The notes under the pieces: model-generated | What the model was told of the DNA's origin: nothing | The model's input: only the letters and a program-made list of their open reading frames with translations | The model's database searches: none | From: an uncultured Blautia sp. | Lineage (GTDB): Bacteria > Bacillota > Clostridia > Lachnospirales > Lachnospiraceae | NCBI GenBank assembly: GCA_900541345.1 | Contig: UQJE01000003.1 | Location: 1-64,000, forward strand | Direction: 5' to 3' | Length of the DNA: 64,000 nt | Position numbers and translations under genes: made by a program | In this document: positions 17,379 to 25,286 of the stretch, piece by piece | Numbering within the stretch: the first letter of the stretch is position 1 | Layout: each line of letters begins with the position of its first letter

Positions 17379-17777
17379 ATGAGAGTAGAATTTGATAAAG
17401 CATTGGAAACAGGAAATGAAATGATCGATTCTCAGCATAAAGAGCTGATCAGTAGAATTGACCAGCTTCTTGTAAGCTGCCAGGATGGAAATGGACAGGT
17501 AAAGGCAATTAAAATGCTGGATTACCTTCTTGACTATACAGAGTTCCATTTTGACGCAGAAGAGAAACTTCAGGAAGAAATCAGTTTTCCTGCAATTAAT
17601 GAGCATAAGGCAAAACACGCAGAATTTAAAAATGCAGTAAAAGAACTGCAGGAAATGCTTGAGGAAGAAGAAGGTCCAACAGAGGCTTTTGTTGCTCAGG
17701 TTCAGAAAAATGTAGTAGACTGGCTGTTTGACCATATTAAAGTATTTGACCGCGCAGTTGCAGAATACAAGGGTTGA
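17379..17777 (+). CDS. Bacteriohemerythrin
   Basis: This small diiron oxygen-binding protein of 132 residues forms a four-helix bundle in the cytoplasm. All seven expected iron ligands are visible: His20, His57, Glu61, His76, His80, His119 and Asp124 (motifs DSQHKEL, HFDAEE, HKAKH and DHIKVFD). The ATG has an AGGAGG eight bases upstream; the frame extends to 17280 without a better site. In anaerobes such proteins are thought to scavenge or sense O2. Upstream, GAACA/TGTTC arms (17259-17272) and GTTCAGAAC mark a possible control region. The next gene begins just past its stop. Confidence 0.93.
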   Translation: MRVEFDKALETGNEMIDSQHKELISRIDQLLVSCQDGNGQVKAIKMLDYLLDYTEFHFDAEEKLQEEISFPAINEHKAKHAEFKNAVKELQEMLEEEEGPTEAFVAQVQKNVVDWLFDHIKVFDRAVAEYKG

Positions 17778-17781
17778 GAAA

Positions 17782-18354
17782 TTGGAGACAGAGAAGCAGT
17801 TTACTGTCCGTATGGCAGAAGAGAAAGACGCAGAAGCGCTTCTTTCTATTTACAGCTATTATGTAAAACATACGGCAGTAAGTTTTGACTATGAAGTGCC
17901 CTCTCTTTTGGAGTTTACAGAGAAGATGAGAGACATAAAGAAGCGTTATCCTTATCTCGTTGTGGAGGAGAGCGGAGAAGTAAGAGGTTATGCGTATGCT
18001 GCTGTTTTTAAAGAGCGTGTAGCGTATGACTGGTCTGTGGAGACAACCATTTATCTGAATCCGGACTATAAGGGAAGAGGATACGGAAAGGCGCTTTATG
18101 AAAAACTGGAGGAGCTTTTAAGAAAGCAGAATATCCAGAATATGAATGCCTGCATTGCCTGTATTGATGTGGAGGACGAATACCTCACAAATGACAGCCC
18201 CAGATTTCATCATCATATGGGCTTTCAGATGGTGGGTAAATTCCATAAATCAGGATGTAAATTCGGAAGATGGTACGATATGATATGGATGGAAAAGATA
18301 ATAGGGGATCATAGAGAACCCCCGTTTCCAGTCTGTCCTGTTACAGAAATCTGA
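17782..18354 (+). CDS. GNAT-family N-acetyltransferase, phosphinothricin-acetyltransferase-like
   Basis: This is a single GNAT domain of about 190 residues. It has an N-terminal FTVRMAEEKDAEALLSIY, the acetyl-CoA-binding loop YKGRGYGKALYEKLEELL, and the closing signature FHHHMGFQMVGKFHKSG with GRWYDMIWMEK. The order and the H-x-x-x-GF stretch match the phosphinothricin/methionine-sulfoximine acetyltransferase (PAT/YncA) subgroup. No ATG fits: the first internal ATG would cut the first strand. A TTG at 17782 with AAGGG 8 bases upstream is the preferred start, placing the gene 4 bases after the hemerythrin stop. Substrate unknown; amino-acid-like amines are typical for the subgroup. Confidence 0.85.
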   Translation: METEKQFTVRMAEEKDAEALLSIYSYYVKHTAVSFDYEVPSLLEFTEKMRDIKKRYPYLVVEESGEVRGYAYAAVFKERVAYDWSVETTIYLNPDYKGRGYGKALYEKLEELLRKQNIQNMNACIACIDVEDEYLTNDSPRFHHHMGFQMVGKFHKSGCKFGRWYDMIWMEKIIGDHREPPFPVCPVTEI

Positions 18355-18375
18355 GTTTTATAAGAAAATAGAAAT

Positions 18376-18417
18376 CCCGACAGTTCATGTTGATATATGT
18401 GCTGTCGGGGTTTTCAT
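18376..18417 (+). terminator. Intrinsic terminator between convergent genes
   Basis: CCCGACAG (18376-18383) pairs with CTGTCGGG (18402-18409) and is followed by GTTTTCATTTT. It ends the hemerythrin-GNAT unit and may also act on the convergent minus-strand GNAT gene. Confidence 0.85.
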
Positions 18418-18418
18418 T

Positions 18419-18835
18419 TTATAATTCTTTCGTCATAGCAATGTGAGGATAGTTTTCTTCGAGGAATATTTCTCCCTGTTTTTTGTATCCCTGCTTTTCG
18501 TAAAAGCCTTCTACCTGATATTGGGCAGAAAGTGTGACGATTTTTCCGCCTCTATTAGAAATTTCTTTTTCGGCAAGCTCCATAAGTTTTGCTCCGTAAT
18601 GTTTGTTGCGAAACTCTTTGCGTACAGCCACACGTCCGATTACAAAGCTTTCTTTTTCAGATGAGTAAAAGAATCTGCAGGTGGCAGCGGCAATACCATC
18701 TTCGAAAATCACAATATGGACAGCTCTTTTGTCTGCATCATCAAATTCTTCCTGAAATTTCTGTTCTTCCACAAAGACTTTCAGACGGATAAGTTTTGCT
18801 TCTTCCGGCAGTGATTCGTAAATTTTAAATTCCAT
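18419..18835 (-). CDS. GNAT-family N-acetyltransferase (YjcF-like)
   Basis: This 138-residue acyltransferase of unknown substrate has the N-terminal IRLKVFVEEQKFQEEFDD, a signature of the YjcF/ElaA-type GNAT group. The acetyl-CoA loop is VRKEFRNKHYGAKLMELAE, and it ends in HIAMTKEL. A GGGAG site lies 6 bases before the ATG. It lies 40 bases downstream of the MATE gene on the same strand and probably shares its transcript. Pairing of a drug exporter with an acetyltransferase suggests detoxification, but this is only an inference from position. Confidence 0.87.
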   Translation of the reverse strand: MEFKIYESLPEEAKLIRLKVFVEEQKFQEEFDDADKRAVHIVIFEDGIAAATCRFFYSSEKESFVIGRVAVRKEFRNKHYGAKLMELAEKEISNRGGKIVTLSAQYQVEGFYEKQGYKKQGEIFLEENYPHIAMTKEL

Positions 18836-18875
18836 GATAATCTCCCAATACTATATTTGCCTGTTTATCAGAGTA

Positions 18876-20225
18876 TTATTTTGTGAGTTTTAATTTTTTC
18901 ATAAAGTTTCTGTATAAAATACAGCCAATTACAGCGGCAATCAGTTCTGCTGCAGGGAACGTTGCCCACACACCGTATAGTCCTGCTGTTTTTGATAAAA
19001 CTGCAGAAAGGGGAATAATAATAATCAACTGTCGCAGCAGAGATACAGTTAATGACTGGAGGCCTTTTCCAAGAGCCTCAAATGCACCGGAAAGGACACA
19101 TCCTACTGTGGAAATCAAAAATCCAGCAGCAATGATGCGCAGCATGGGAACACCGATTTCGAGCATTTCCTTATTGGCATTAAAAAGCTTCATAATTCCC
19201 TGTGGGAATGCCATAAAGAGTAAGGTTCCAAGAGCCATGATCACACCGGCTGCTTCCAGGCTGGCTTTTAAAGTTTCTTTCATACGTTTTTTGTTTCCGG
19301 CACCGTAGTTATAGCTCATAATGGGACGCATTCCCTGAATAACGCCATTGGCAGGCATGTATACAAAGGTCTGGATTTTGATGTACAGTCCGAAAACAGC
19401 AATAGCTGTAGCAGAAAAAGCTGCAAGTACAGAGTTTAATGCTGCCACAAGAACAGATGGCAGGGACATCATAATGGCAGAAGGAACTGCCACGGTGTAG
19501 AGTTTACACAGCATATTTTTTTCAAATCGAAAATCCCTTAAATGAATCCGTACAGACGTACATTTTTTCAGGAAGAAAACCATAGAAAGCGCAGCAGCTA
19601 AAATCTGAGAGGCTACGGTTGCAATGGCAGCACCCTGAACGCCCATTGCAGGAATCCCAAACCAGCCAAAAATAAAAATCGGGTCTAAAATAATATTAAA
19701 AATAGCGCCTACGCCCTGAAAAATCATGGGCAATACCATACTGCCTGTTGCCTGAAATAATTTTTCTGCATATAGATGGTACATACATCCAATGCTGAAG
19801 CATAAAACAATCTGCGTATATTGACAGCTCATTTCGTAAATTTGAGGATTGTCAGTGAAATTACGAAGAAATGGTCCTGTGACAAAGAGTCCCATAAGTA
19901 CAAATAGCAGCCAGTGGATACCACTTAATAAGAAACCGTGGGTGGCGGCAGATGCGACTTCTTTTTCGTCTTTTGCGCCAAGAGCCCGGGCAACACAGGA
20001 GCTAAGTCCGATTCCAAAGCCGCAGGATACCGCGATAATCAGATTCTGCAGGGGAAAAGCAATAGATACTGCTGTCAGAGCGTCTTCGCTTACTCTTGCC
20101 ACATACATACTGTCCACAATATTATATAGAGCCTGTATCAGCATGGAAATCATAGGCGGCACAGACATGGAAATCAAAAGGGGCATCACTTTTTTTGTTC
20201 CCATGATGTTTTCCGTTTTTTGCAT
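18876..20225 (-). CDS. MATE family efflux transporter
   Basis: This 449-residue multidrug/cation antiporter has twelve predicted membrane helices arranged as two six-helix halves, the usual MATE plan. Family landmarks are PLLISMSVPPMISMLIQALYN at the start, FGIGLSSCVARALGA in the first half, and NGVIQGMRPIMSYNYGAGN in the second half. It resembles the MepA-like Firmicutes group. An AGAGG site precedes the ATG, and a sigma-A promoter lies 37 bases upstream. It is followed by a GNAT gene on the same strand. Substrates cannot be predicted. Confidence 0.93.
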   Translation of the reverse strand: MQKTENIMGTKKVMPLLISMSVPPMISMLIQALYNIVDSMYVARVSEDALTAVSIAFPLQNLIIAVSCGFGIGLSSCVARALGAKDEKEVASAATHGFLLSGIHWLLFVLMGLFVTGPFLRNFTDNPQIYEMSCQYTQIVLCFSIGCMYHLYAEKLFQATGSMVLPMIFQGVGAIFNIILDPIFIFGWFGIPAMGVQGAAIATVASQILAAALSMVFFLKKCTSVRIHLRDFRFEKNMLCKLYTVAVPSAIMMSLPSVLVAALNSVLAAFSATAIAVFGLYIKIQTFVYMPANGVIQGMRPIMSYNYGAGNKKRMKETLKASLEAAGVIMALGTLLFMAFPQGIMKLFNANKEMLEIGVPMLRIIAAGFLISTVGCVLSGAFEALGKGLQSLTVSLLRQLIIIIPLSAVLSKTAGLYGVWATFPAAELIAAVIGCILYRNFMKKLKLTK

Positions 20226-20261
20226 TTTTATACCTCTTTTCCAAAAAATTATACCTTAAAA

Positions 20262-20290
20262 AGAATAGACATTTTAAATAGGTTTGTCAA
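20262..20290 (-). promoter_or_regulatory. Promoter of the MATE-GNAT unit
   Basis: On the minus strand a perfect -35 TTGACA (plus coordinates 20285-20290) is separated by 17 bases from TATTCT (20262-20267). A second -10-like TATAAT occurs slightly further downstream. The MATE ATG is at 20225. Confidence 0.75.
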
Positions 20291-20340
20291 TGTGTTTTTT
20301 CGGAAATTGCCGGATATTCATATCTTAAAGATGCGGTGCG

Positions 20341-20369
20341 TTGTAACGTAAGAATTTGTGTGGTATGAT
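20341..20369 (+). promoter_or_regulatory. Extended -10 promoter of the DUF5714-ArsC fusion gene
   Basis: TTGTAA (20341-20346) and TATGAT (20364-20369) are 17 bases apart. The TGG directly before TATGAT makes an extended -10. The start codon is about 95 bases downstream, leaving an AT-rich leader in which I see no regulator site or riboswitch. Confidence 0.7.
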
Positions 20370-20469
20370 GGGATGAATAGCAGGAAATTATATTGCACCG
20401 GAAGGTTGAAAATTTTGTGATTTTGAAAACGCATTTTATATGAGGAAGAAAGAAAAGGGGAATTCAAAC

Positions 20470-21423
20470 ATGACTTTAAATGAAAGAGCAGAATTAATCG
20501 TACATGATATAAAAATGGAAACAGAAACGAATCCTATTCGCATTTTTAAGAATATTGCAAAAAAAGAATATATCAGTATTCATGGACCGGAACATCATAT
20601 CCTGGATGGAGCCTGTTTGCTTGCAGCTTATAGAAATGCAGGCGGTGATATAGATTTGGATACTGCTTTGGAACAGTTAAAAAAAGAAGGATTAAAAATG
20701 CCGGGGGCAATGTGCGGTCTATGGGGAGTATGCGGTGCAGTTACTTCAATAGGTGCTGCTCTGGCGATTATAGATGGGACAGGACCACTATCTGCAGACG
20801 GAACCTGGGGGAATCATATGAAGTTTACTTCAGCTGCGATTAAAGAGCTGGGAAAAATAAATGGTCCAAGATGCTGTAAAAGAGATGCTATGGTTGGATT
20901 ACAGTATGGGATAGAATATGTGAATGCAAATTACGGTGTTACTTTGGAGAAAGAAGAGATTAAGTGCACATATTCTGATTCAAATGCACAGTGTATTAAA
21001 GAAAAATGTCCTTATTATAATAAGAAACCAAAAGTTGCATTTATATGTGTCCATAATTCCTGCCGAAGCCAGATTGCAGAATGCCTGGGAAGACATTTTG
21101 CATCAGACGTATTTGAGAGTTATTCAGCGGGAACAGAAACAAAACCACAAATAAATCAGGATGCAGTTCGTATTATGAAAGAATTATATGGGATTGATAT
21201 GGAAAAGAATCAGTATTCCAAGAGGATGAATGAAATACCGGATCCTGATATTGCAATTTCTATGGGCTGTAATGTGAACTGCCCTTTTATAGGCAGAGAA
21301 TTTGATGATAATTGGGGCTTGGAAGATCCAACCGGAAGATCAGATGATGATTTTAAATTGATAATACAGGAAATAGAAGAAAAAATATTTGAACTTAAAA
21401 ATGTAATCAGTAAAAAATTTTAA
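20470..21423 (+). CDS. DUF5714 domain fused to LMW-phosphatase-type arsenate reductase
   Basis: This is a 317-residue two-domain protein. Residues 1 to about 170 are a Cys-rich DUF5714-type module (HGPEHHILDGACLLAAY, MPGAMCGLWGVCGAV, GPRCCKRDAMV). A Cys-rich linker (CTYSDSNAQCIKEKCPYY) leads to an ArsC domain of the low-molecular-weight phosphatase fold. Its catalytic loop is CVHNSCRS (Cys193 to Arg199), with resolving cysteines in GCNVNCPF (Cys267, Cys271) and the late motif WGLEDPTGRSDDDF. The ArsC part should reduce arsenate to arsenite. The role of DUF5714 is not established. No arsR, arsB or acr3 is adjacent. ATG 20470 has AAAAGGGGAA upstream; an in-frame ATG at 20440 lacks one. Confidence 0.88.
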   Translation: MTLNERAELIVHDIKMETETNPIRIFKNIAKKEYISIHGPEHHILDGACLLAAYRNAGGDIDLDTALEQLKKEGLKMPGAMCGLWGVCGAVTSIGAALAIIDGTGPLSADGTWGNHMKFTSAAIKELGKINGPRCCKRDAMVGLQYGIEYVNANYGVTLEKEEIKCTYSDSNAQCIKEKCPYYNKKPKVAFICVHNSCRSQIAECLGRHFASDVFESYSAGTETKPQINQDAVRIMKELYGIDMEKNQYSKRMNEIPDPDIAISMGCNVNCPFIGREFDDNWGLEDPTGRSDDDFKLIIQEIEEKIFELKNVISKKF

Positions 21424-21429
21424 TGTATG

Positions 21430-21470
21430 AAGCTGCCGTTTTACGAAAAATAGGTGTAAAACAGCAGCTT
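21430..21470. terminator. Long hairpin between convergent genes
   Basis: Arms of 15 bases (21430-21444 and 21456-21470) pair with a single mismatch around an 11-base loop. The U-tract is weak on both strands (GAATTATCTT on plus), but the position between two convergent stops supports a bidirectional terminator. Confidence 0.65.
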
Positions 21471-21493
21471 GAATTATCTTAAAATATAAAAAT

Positions 21494-22795
21494 TTACCGG
21501 GCGGTTTTTCTGTATATAATAAATGCCATAATGGCGACGGATGCTTCCGTGAGCGGATAAGAACACCAGACACCCGTAAGTCCGAATATGGCAGAAAGAA
21601 GAAATGCCATAGGAATCAGGATAAGAATTCCCCTTGATACAGAAATAATCTGTGCTGGTCGAGGATGCTCAGTGGAAATCAGGTACGTAGCTGTTACAAG
21701 ATTAAAACCGATAAACGGACAGGCCAGGAAATATAAGCGAATTCCCGGAATCGCAAGTGCCTGAAGGAGCATATCTTTTTCGCTGTTAAATACCAGCGCA
21801 ATAGGATCAGCGCCGAAAAACAGAATAGAATAAAGAACAACAGATAAAAGAAGAGCGGTAGTCAAAGCATAAGTTCTTATAGTGTTTACGTTTTCCTTGT
21901 TTCCGGCTCCATGATTTAAACTGAGGATAGGCTGTATCCCCTGGGATAATCCGGTGTAAATAGCAATTACTACGAGAGATATTACAGAGACAATACCGAA
22001 GGCTGCAACTCCTGTATTTCCATTTAAACGCAGTATGATAAAATTAAATAAAAACATAACAACACCGGAAGAGACTTCTGTTACAAGAGGGGGAATTCCA
22101 TTGGAAACAATATTGCTCACTCTTTGCAAAGAAAATTTCCGTATAAAATGAAAGTGATTTTTGCCTTTTAGGAAATAAGGAGATAGTACAATAATACTGA
22201 TAAGCGGGGAAAGTCCGGTAGCAAAGATGGAACCGAAAATTCCCATACCAAGTGGAAAAATAAAAATATAATCCAAAATTACATTAGATATACTACCTGT
22301 TATCATAGCCGCCATAGAAAGAGCCGGATTTCCATCATTTCGTACAAAACATTGAAGAAGATTGTTTGTAAAAAATGCCGGGGCAAAAAGAAGCATCACT
22401 TTTAAATAGGTATTCGTCAAGGCAAACATGGTATCGTCAGCGCCCAGAATACGAACAAGAGATTCCGATAAAAAAACTCCAACAAAAAAGAACAAAGCAG
22501 AGGCAGTGAAAGTCAGGTATGCGGCATTTGTAAAAATCTGGTTTGCACGTTGTGTTTCCCTGCGGCTTCTGGCCAGTGAGTAACAGGTGCCGCCGCCCAT
22601 ACCGATCATCAATCCGATTCCATTCATTAAACAGAACATGGGAAAAGCAAGATTCAGAGCAGTAAGCCCCTTGGTCCCCAAATCAGCAGAAACAAAAAAA
22701 GTATCGGCCATTGTGTAACAGGAATAACCTATTTGACCAAGAATATTAAGAAAAACATATTTAAAAAAATCGCAAAAAATCCGGTTATTTTTCAT
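21494..22795 (-). CDS. MATE family efflux transporter
   Basis: This is a second MATE transporter in the region, of 433 residues with twelve predicted helices. It begins with FFKYVFLNILGQIGYSCYT and includes GLMIGMGGGTCYSLARS, a common first-half signature, and GIQPILSLNHGAGNKENV in the second half. It is only distantly similar to the MATE gene at 18876. It has an AAGGAGG site 5 bases before the ATG. Its own short leader contains a strong terminator directly after a good promoter, so expression probably requires read-through or antitermination. Confidence 0.93.
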   Translation of the reverse strand: MKNNRIFCDFFKYVFLNILGQIGYSCYTMADTFFVSADLGTKGLTALNLAFPMFCLMNGIGLMIGMGGGTCYSLARSRRETQRANQIFTNAAYLTFTASALFFFVGVFLSESLVRILGADDTMFALTNTYLKVMLLFAPAFFTNNLLQCFVRNDGNPALSMAAMITGSISNVILDYIFIFPLGMGIFGSIFATGLSPLISIIVLSPYFLKGKNHFHFIRKFSLQRVSNIVSNGIPPLVTEVSSGVVMFLFNFIILRLNGNTGVAAFGIVSVISLVVIAIYTGLSQGIQPILSLNHGAGNKENVNTIRTYALTTALLLSVVLYSILFFGADPIALVFNSEKDMLLQALAIPGIRLYFLACPFIGFNLVTATYLISTEHPRPAQIISVSRGILILIPMAFLLSAIFGLTGVWCSYPLTEASVAIMAFIIYRKTAR

Positions 22796-22820
22796 AAATC
22801 CTCCTTATTCTCATTTTATA

Positions 22821-22873
22821 TTAAAAAATAAAAACGCTCCTGCACACAATAGCCTTTGTGTACGGGAGCGTTT
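22821..22873 (-). terminator. Leader terminator/attenuator of the MATE gene
   Basis: On the minus strand, arms at 22856-22873 and 22832-22849 form an 18-bp stem (perfect except for G-U type pairs at two positions) with a 6-base loop. A run of T-rich sequence follows (complement of 22821-22834). It lies between a predicted promoter and the MATE start at 22795, and no minus-strand gene ends here, so it is a leader element rather than an end-of-gene terminator. Confidence 0.78.
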
Positions 22874-22888
22874 CAAACCGATGAGGGT

Positions 22889-22917
22889 ATCATAACACAC
22901 ATAGATGGATAATGCAA
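22889..22917 (-). promoter_or_regulatory. Promoter of the MATE gene
   Basis: On the minus strand TTGCAT (plus 22912-22917) and TATGAT (22889-22894) are 17 bases apart. The expected transcription start is near 22882, only about 10 bases before the terminator hairpin begins. Confidence 0.65.
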
Positions 22918-22956
22918 TAAAGAAAAAGTGAATGGACATAGAGTGATTTTTGCGTA

Positions 22957-22985
22957 TTGTCAAAAAAGAAATAGAGTGCTATTAT
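22957..22985 (+). promoter_or_regulatory. Promoter of the transaldolase-family gene
   Basis: TTGTCA (22957-22962) and TATTAT (22980-22985) are separated by 17 bases; the coding start is at 23028 with an AAGGGGAG site. It is divergent from the MATE promoter. Confidence 0.65.
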
Positions 22986-23027
22986 GGGAGAAATAAAAGA
23001 GATATTGAAGAAAGGGGAGAAAGGCAT

Positions 23028-23705
23028 ATGAAACTGATTATCGATGATGCACATATCGATTTGATTAAAGAAATTTATGAGTTTTATCCTGTAGAAGGAG
23101 TAACTACAAATCCTTCTATTCTGGCGAAGAGTGGAAGAAGTCCATATGAGGTTTTAAAAGAAATCCGGGAATTTATAGGGGCGGAAGGAGAACTTCATGT
23201 GCAGGCAGTTTCAAGAGATGCGGAGGGGATGGTACAGGAGGCTCATCGCATTACCGAGGAACTGGGAAAGAATACGTTTGTAAAGATACCGGCTGTGAGA
23301 GAAGGCTTTAAGGCAATGAAACAGCTTCATAAAGAAGGCATTCTTATTACTGCAACGGCCATATATACACCTATGCAGGCATTTTTAGCAGCACAATGCG
23401 GCGCTTCCTATGCGGCTCCGTATATTAACCGTATTGATAATATGGGATTTAATGGCATTCAGGTAACAAAAGAGATTCAGGATATTTTTGAAAATAATAA
23501 TCTCAGTACAAAAGTTTTAGCTGCAAGTTTTAAAAATTCTCAGCAGGTTCTGGAGCTTTGCGAATATGGAATCGGAGCAGCTACGATTGCACCGGATGTA
23601 ATTGAAGGTCTTGTGAAAAATCAGGCAATTACAGCAGCAGTAGAAGACTTTATTAAGGATTTTGAGGGACTTACCGGCGCTGGAAAAAATATGACAAACT
23701 GTTAA
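23028..23705 (+). CDS. Transaldolase / fructose-6-phosphate aldolase family protein
   Basis: This 225-residue cytoplasmic class I aldolase belongs to the short transaldolase group (TalC/FSA). It has an N-terminal YPVEGVTTNPSIL, the Schiff-base lysine in NTFVKIPA, the ITATAIYT strand, and AAPYINRIDNMG. The late AASFKNSQQV matches the transaldolase signature. The ATG at 23028 has GGGGAGAAAGG upstream; an in-frame extension to 22950 crosses the promoter and is rejected. It is monocistronic, with its own promoter and a strong terminator. Sequence alone does not separate transaldolase from fructose-6-phosphate aldolase activity. Confidence 0.92.
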   Translation: MKLIIDDAHIDLIKEIYEFYPVEGVTTNPSILAKSGRSPYEVLKEIREFIGAEGELHVQAVSRDAEGMVQEAHRITEELGKNTFVKIPAVREGFKAMKQLHKEGILITATAIYTPMQAFLAAQCGASYAAPYINRIDNMGFNGIQVTKEIQDIFENNNLSTKVLAASFKNSQQVLELCEYGIGAATIAPDVIEGLVKNQAITAAVEDFIKDFEGLTGAGKNMTNC

Positions 23706-23730
23706 GCTATCAAAATGTATATATAACAAA

Positions 23731-23778
23731 AAGAGTACAGATTTTTCTGACAGGGAGAATTTGTACTCTTTTTTTTGT
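23731..23778 (+). terminator. Intrinsic terminator after the aldolase gene
   Basis: AAGAGTACA (23731-23739) pairs with TGTACTCTT (23762-23770), followed by an uninterrupted run of T residues. Confidence 0.9.
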
Positions 23779-23799
23779 TCGGCATAATAAAATTACTTC

Positions 23800-23829
23800 T
23801 TGTCAAACCTACCTTATATATGGTATCTT
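23800..23829 (+). promoter_or_regulatory. Putative promoter of the rnf-like operon
   Basis: TTGTCA (23800-23805) and TATCTT (23824-23829) are 18 bases apart. TGG directly before the -10 gives an extended -10 element. The RnfC start is at 23913. Confidence 0.55.
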
Positions 23830-23912
23830 ATTGAGGTATGTCAACAATTTAACGAACAGACATGGCAAAATCTCTGTGATTTTGCTGTGGGAAAAAATGG
23901 AGGAAAACAGAC

Positions 23913-25286
23913 ATGCTGAAAAAAATAAAACATGCTTTCCCCGGAGGCGTACATCCCACAGATGGGTATGATAAGGCAATGACCATGAATCTGCCTGTTC
24001 GTGTTTACTGGCCGGAGACAGTGACAATCTTGTCGGAGCAGTCTTTCGGCGGAAAATGCAGCTTTCTTGTAAAACCTGGAGACCAGGTGAGAGAAGGGCA
24101 GGAGATAGGACGTCCGGAAGCGTTTATGGCAGCGCCTCTTCACGCAAGCGTAAGCGGAAGAGTTATGGACATTCGGGAAGTGCAGAACCAGGGAAGAAAT
24201 CTTTTATCCTGTATCATTAAAAGAGAGGGACCGGAAAGGAAAGAAGAGCATTCTTATCTGAAAGGTCTTGAGAGCCTTGAAAAATATACCAGGGAAGAAC
24301 TGATCGCCATGATTCGCGACGGTGGTCTGACGGGAATGGGAGGCGCAGGTTTCCCCACTCATAAAAAATATGAGACAAATAAAAAAATTGATGCTCTGCT
24401 GATTAATGCGGCGGAGTGTGAGCCGTTTCTCACATGTGATTATCGCTTGATGATGGAGCAGAGTTTTGCCGTAATTAATGGTGTACGTGTTCTGTTAGAA
24501 GCATCCGGAGCAGATAAAGCATATATCTGTATGGAAGATAATAAGCCGGAAGCAGAGAAGCTTCTTCAGAAGATTCTGGAGGAAGGAAAACAGCAGATAA
24601 AGGGAGAAAATCCTGTGGAGCTTAAAATCCTTCCGACGCAGTATCCTCAGGGAGGAGAGAGACAGCTGATACAGGCTGTATTGAACAGAGAGGTACCGAT
24701 GGGTGGACTTCCAGCAGACGTGGGAGTAATCGTTTCTAATGTAGGAACTGCAAAGGCAGCAGCAGATATGACGTTTGCCGGTATTCCACTGACAAGAAGG
24801 ATTGTAACGGTGACAGGATCTGTAAAAAATCCGGGAAATTATCTTGTTCCTGTTGGAACTTCAGCAAAGGAGCTTTTAAATCTTGCTGGCGGTGTGACAG
24901 TAGAAAAAAATCGGATTATAGCAGGCGGGCCTATGACCGGTCCTTGTGTGGCATCTGACTGGAATGGAAAAGAAGAGCTTTTTTATGTAACAAAAAATAC
25001 ATCGGGCATTCTTGTACTTCCAGATAACGAATATGAAGAATCTCCGTGTATTCGATGTGCGGGGTGTGAGAGTGTCTGCCCAGCAGGACTTGTACCATAT
25101 CAGATAGAGTTTGCCTATTTAGAAGAGGATTATGATTTATGTGAGGAGCTCTATGCCAGTGAATGTATTGCCTGTGGATGCTGTTCCTATATCTGCCCGG
25201 CAAAACGAGAGCTTTCTGTGCGTACGAGAATGGCGAGAGATATAGTAAAACAGCGTATGCGTGAAAGGGCGGTGAAAAAATCATGA
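23913..25286 (+). CDS. rnfC: RnfC-like electron transport complex subunit
   Basis: RnfC is the peripheral NADH/flavin and iron-sulfur subunit of Rnf complexes, which move electrons between ferredoxin and NAD coupled to ion transport. This 457-residue protein starts with the typical FPGGVHPTDGYDK. It has the Gly-rich nucleotide/FMN region GLTGMGGAGFPTHKKY and the segment NAAECEPFLTCDYR. Two [4Fe-4S] motifs follow, CIRCAGCESVCP (from Cys379) and CIACGCCSYICP (from Cys418). Its length is near that of clostridial RnfC. The stop overlaps the rnfD start by 4 bases. No RnfB, the ferredoxin-accepting subunit, is found in the window. Confidence 0.94.
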   Translation: MLKKIKHAFPGGVHPTDGYDKAMTMNLPVRVYWPETVTILSEQSFGGKCSFLVKPGDQVREGQEIGRPEAFMAAPLHASVSGRVMDIREVQNQGRNLLSCIIKREGPERKEEHSYLKGLESLEKYTREELIAMIRDGGLTGMGGAGFPTHKKYETNKKIDALLINAAECEPFLTCDYRLMMEQSFAVINGVRVLLEASGADKAYICMEDNKPEAEKLLQKILEEGKQQIKGENPVELKILPTQYPQGGERQLIQAVLNREVPMGGLPADVGVIVSNVGTAKAAADMTFAGIPLTRRIVTVTGSVKNPGNYLVPVGTSAKELLNLAGGVTVEKNRIIAGGPMTGPCVASDWNGKEELFYVTKNTSGILVLPDNEYEESPCIRCAGCESVCPAGLVPYQIEFAYLEEDYDLCEELYASECIACGCCSYICPAKRELSVRTRMARDIVKQRMRERAVKKS

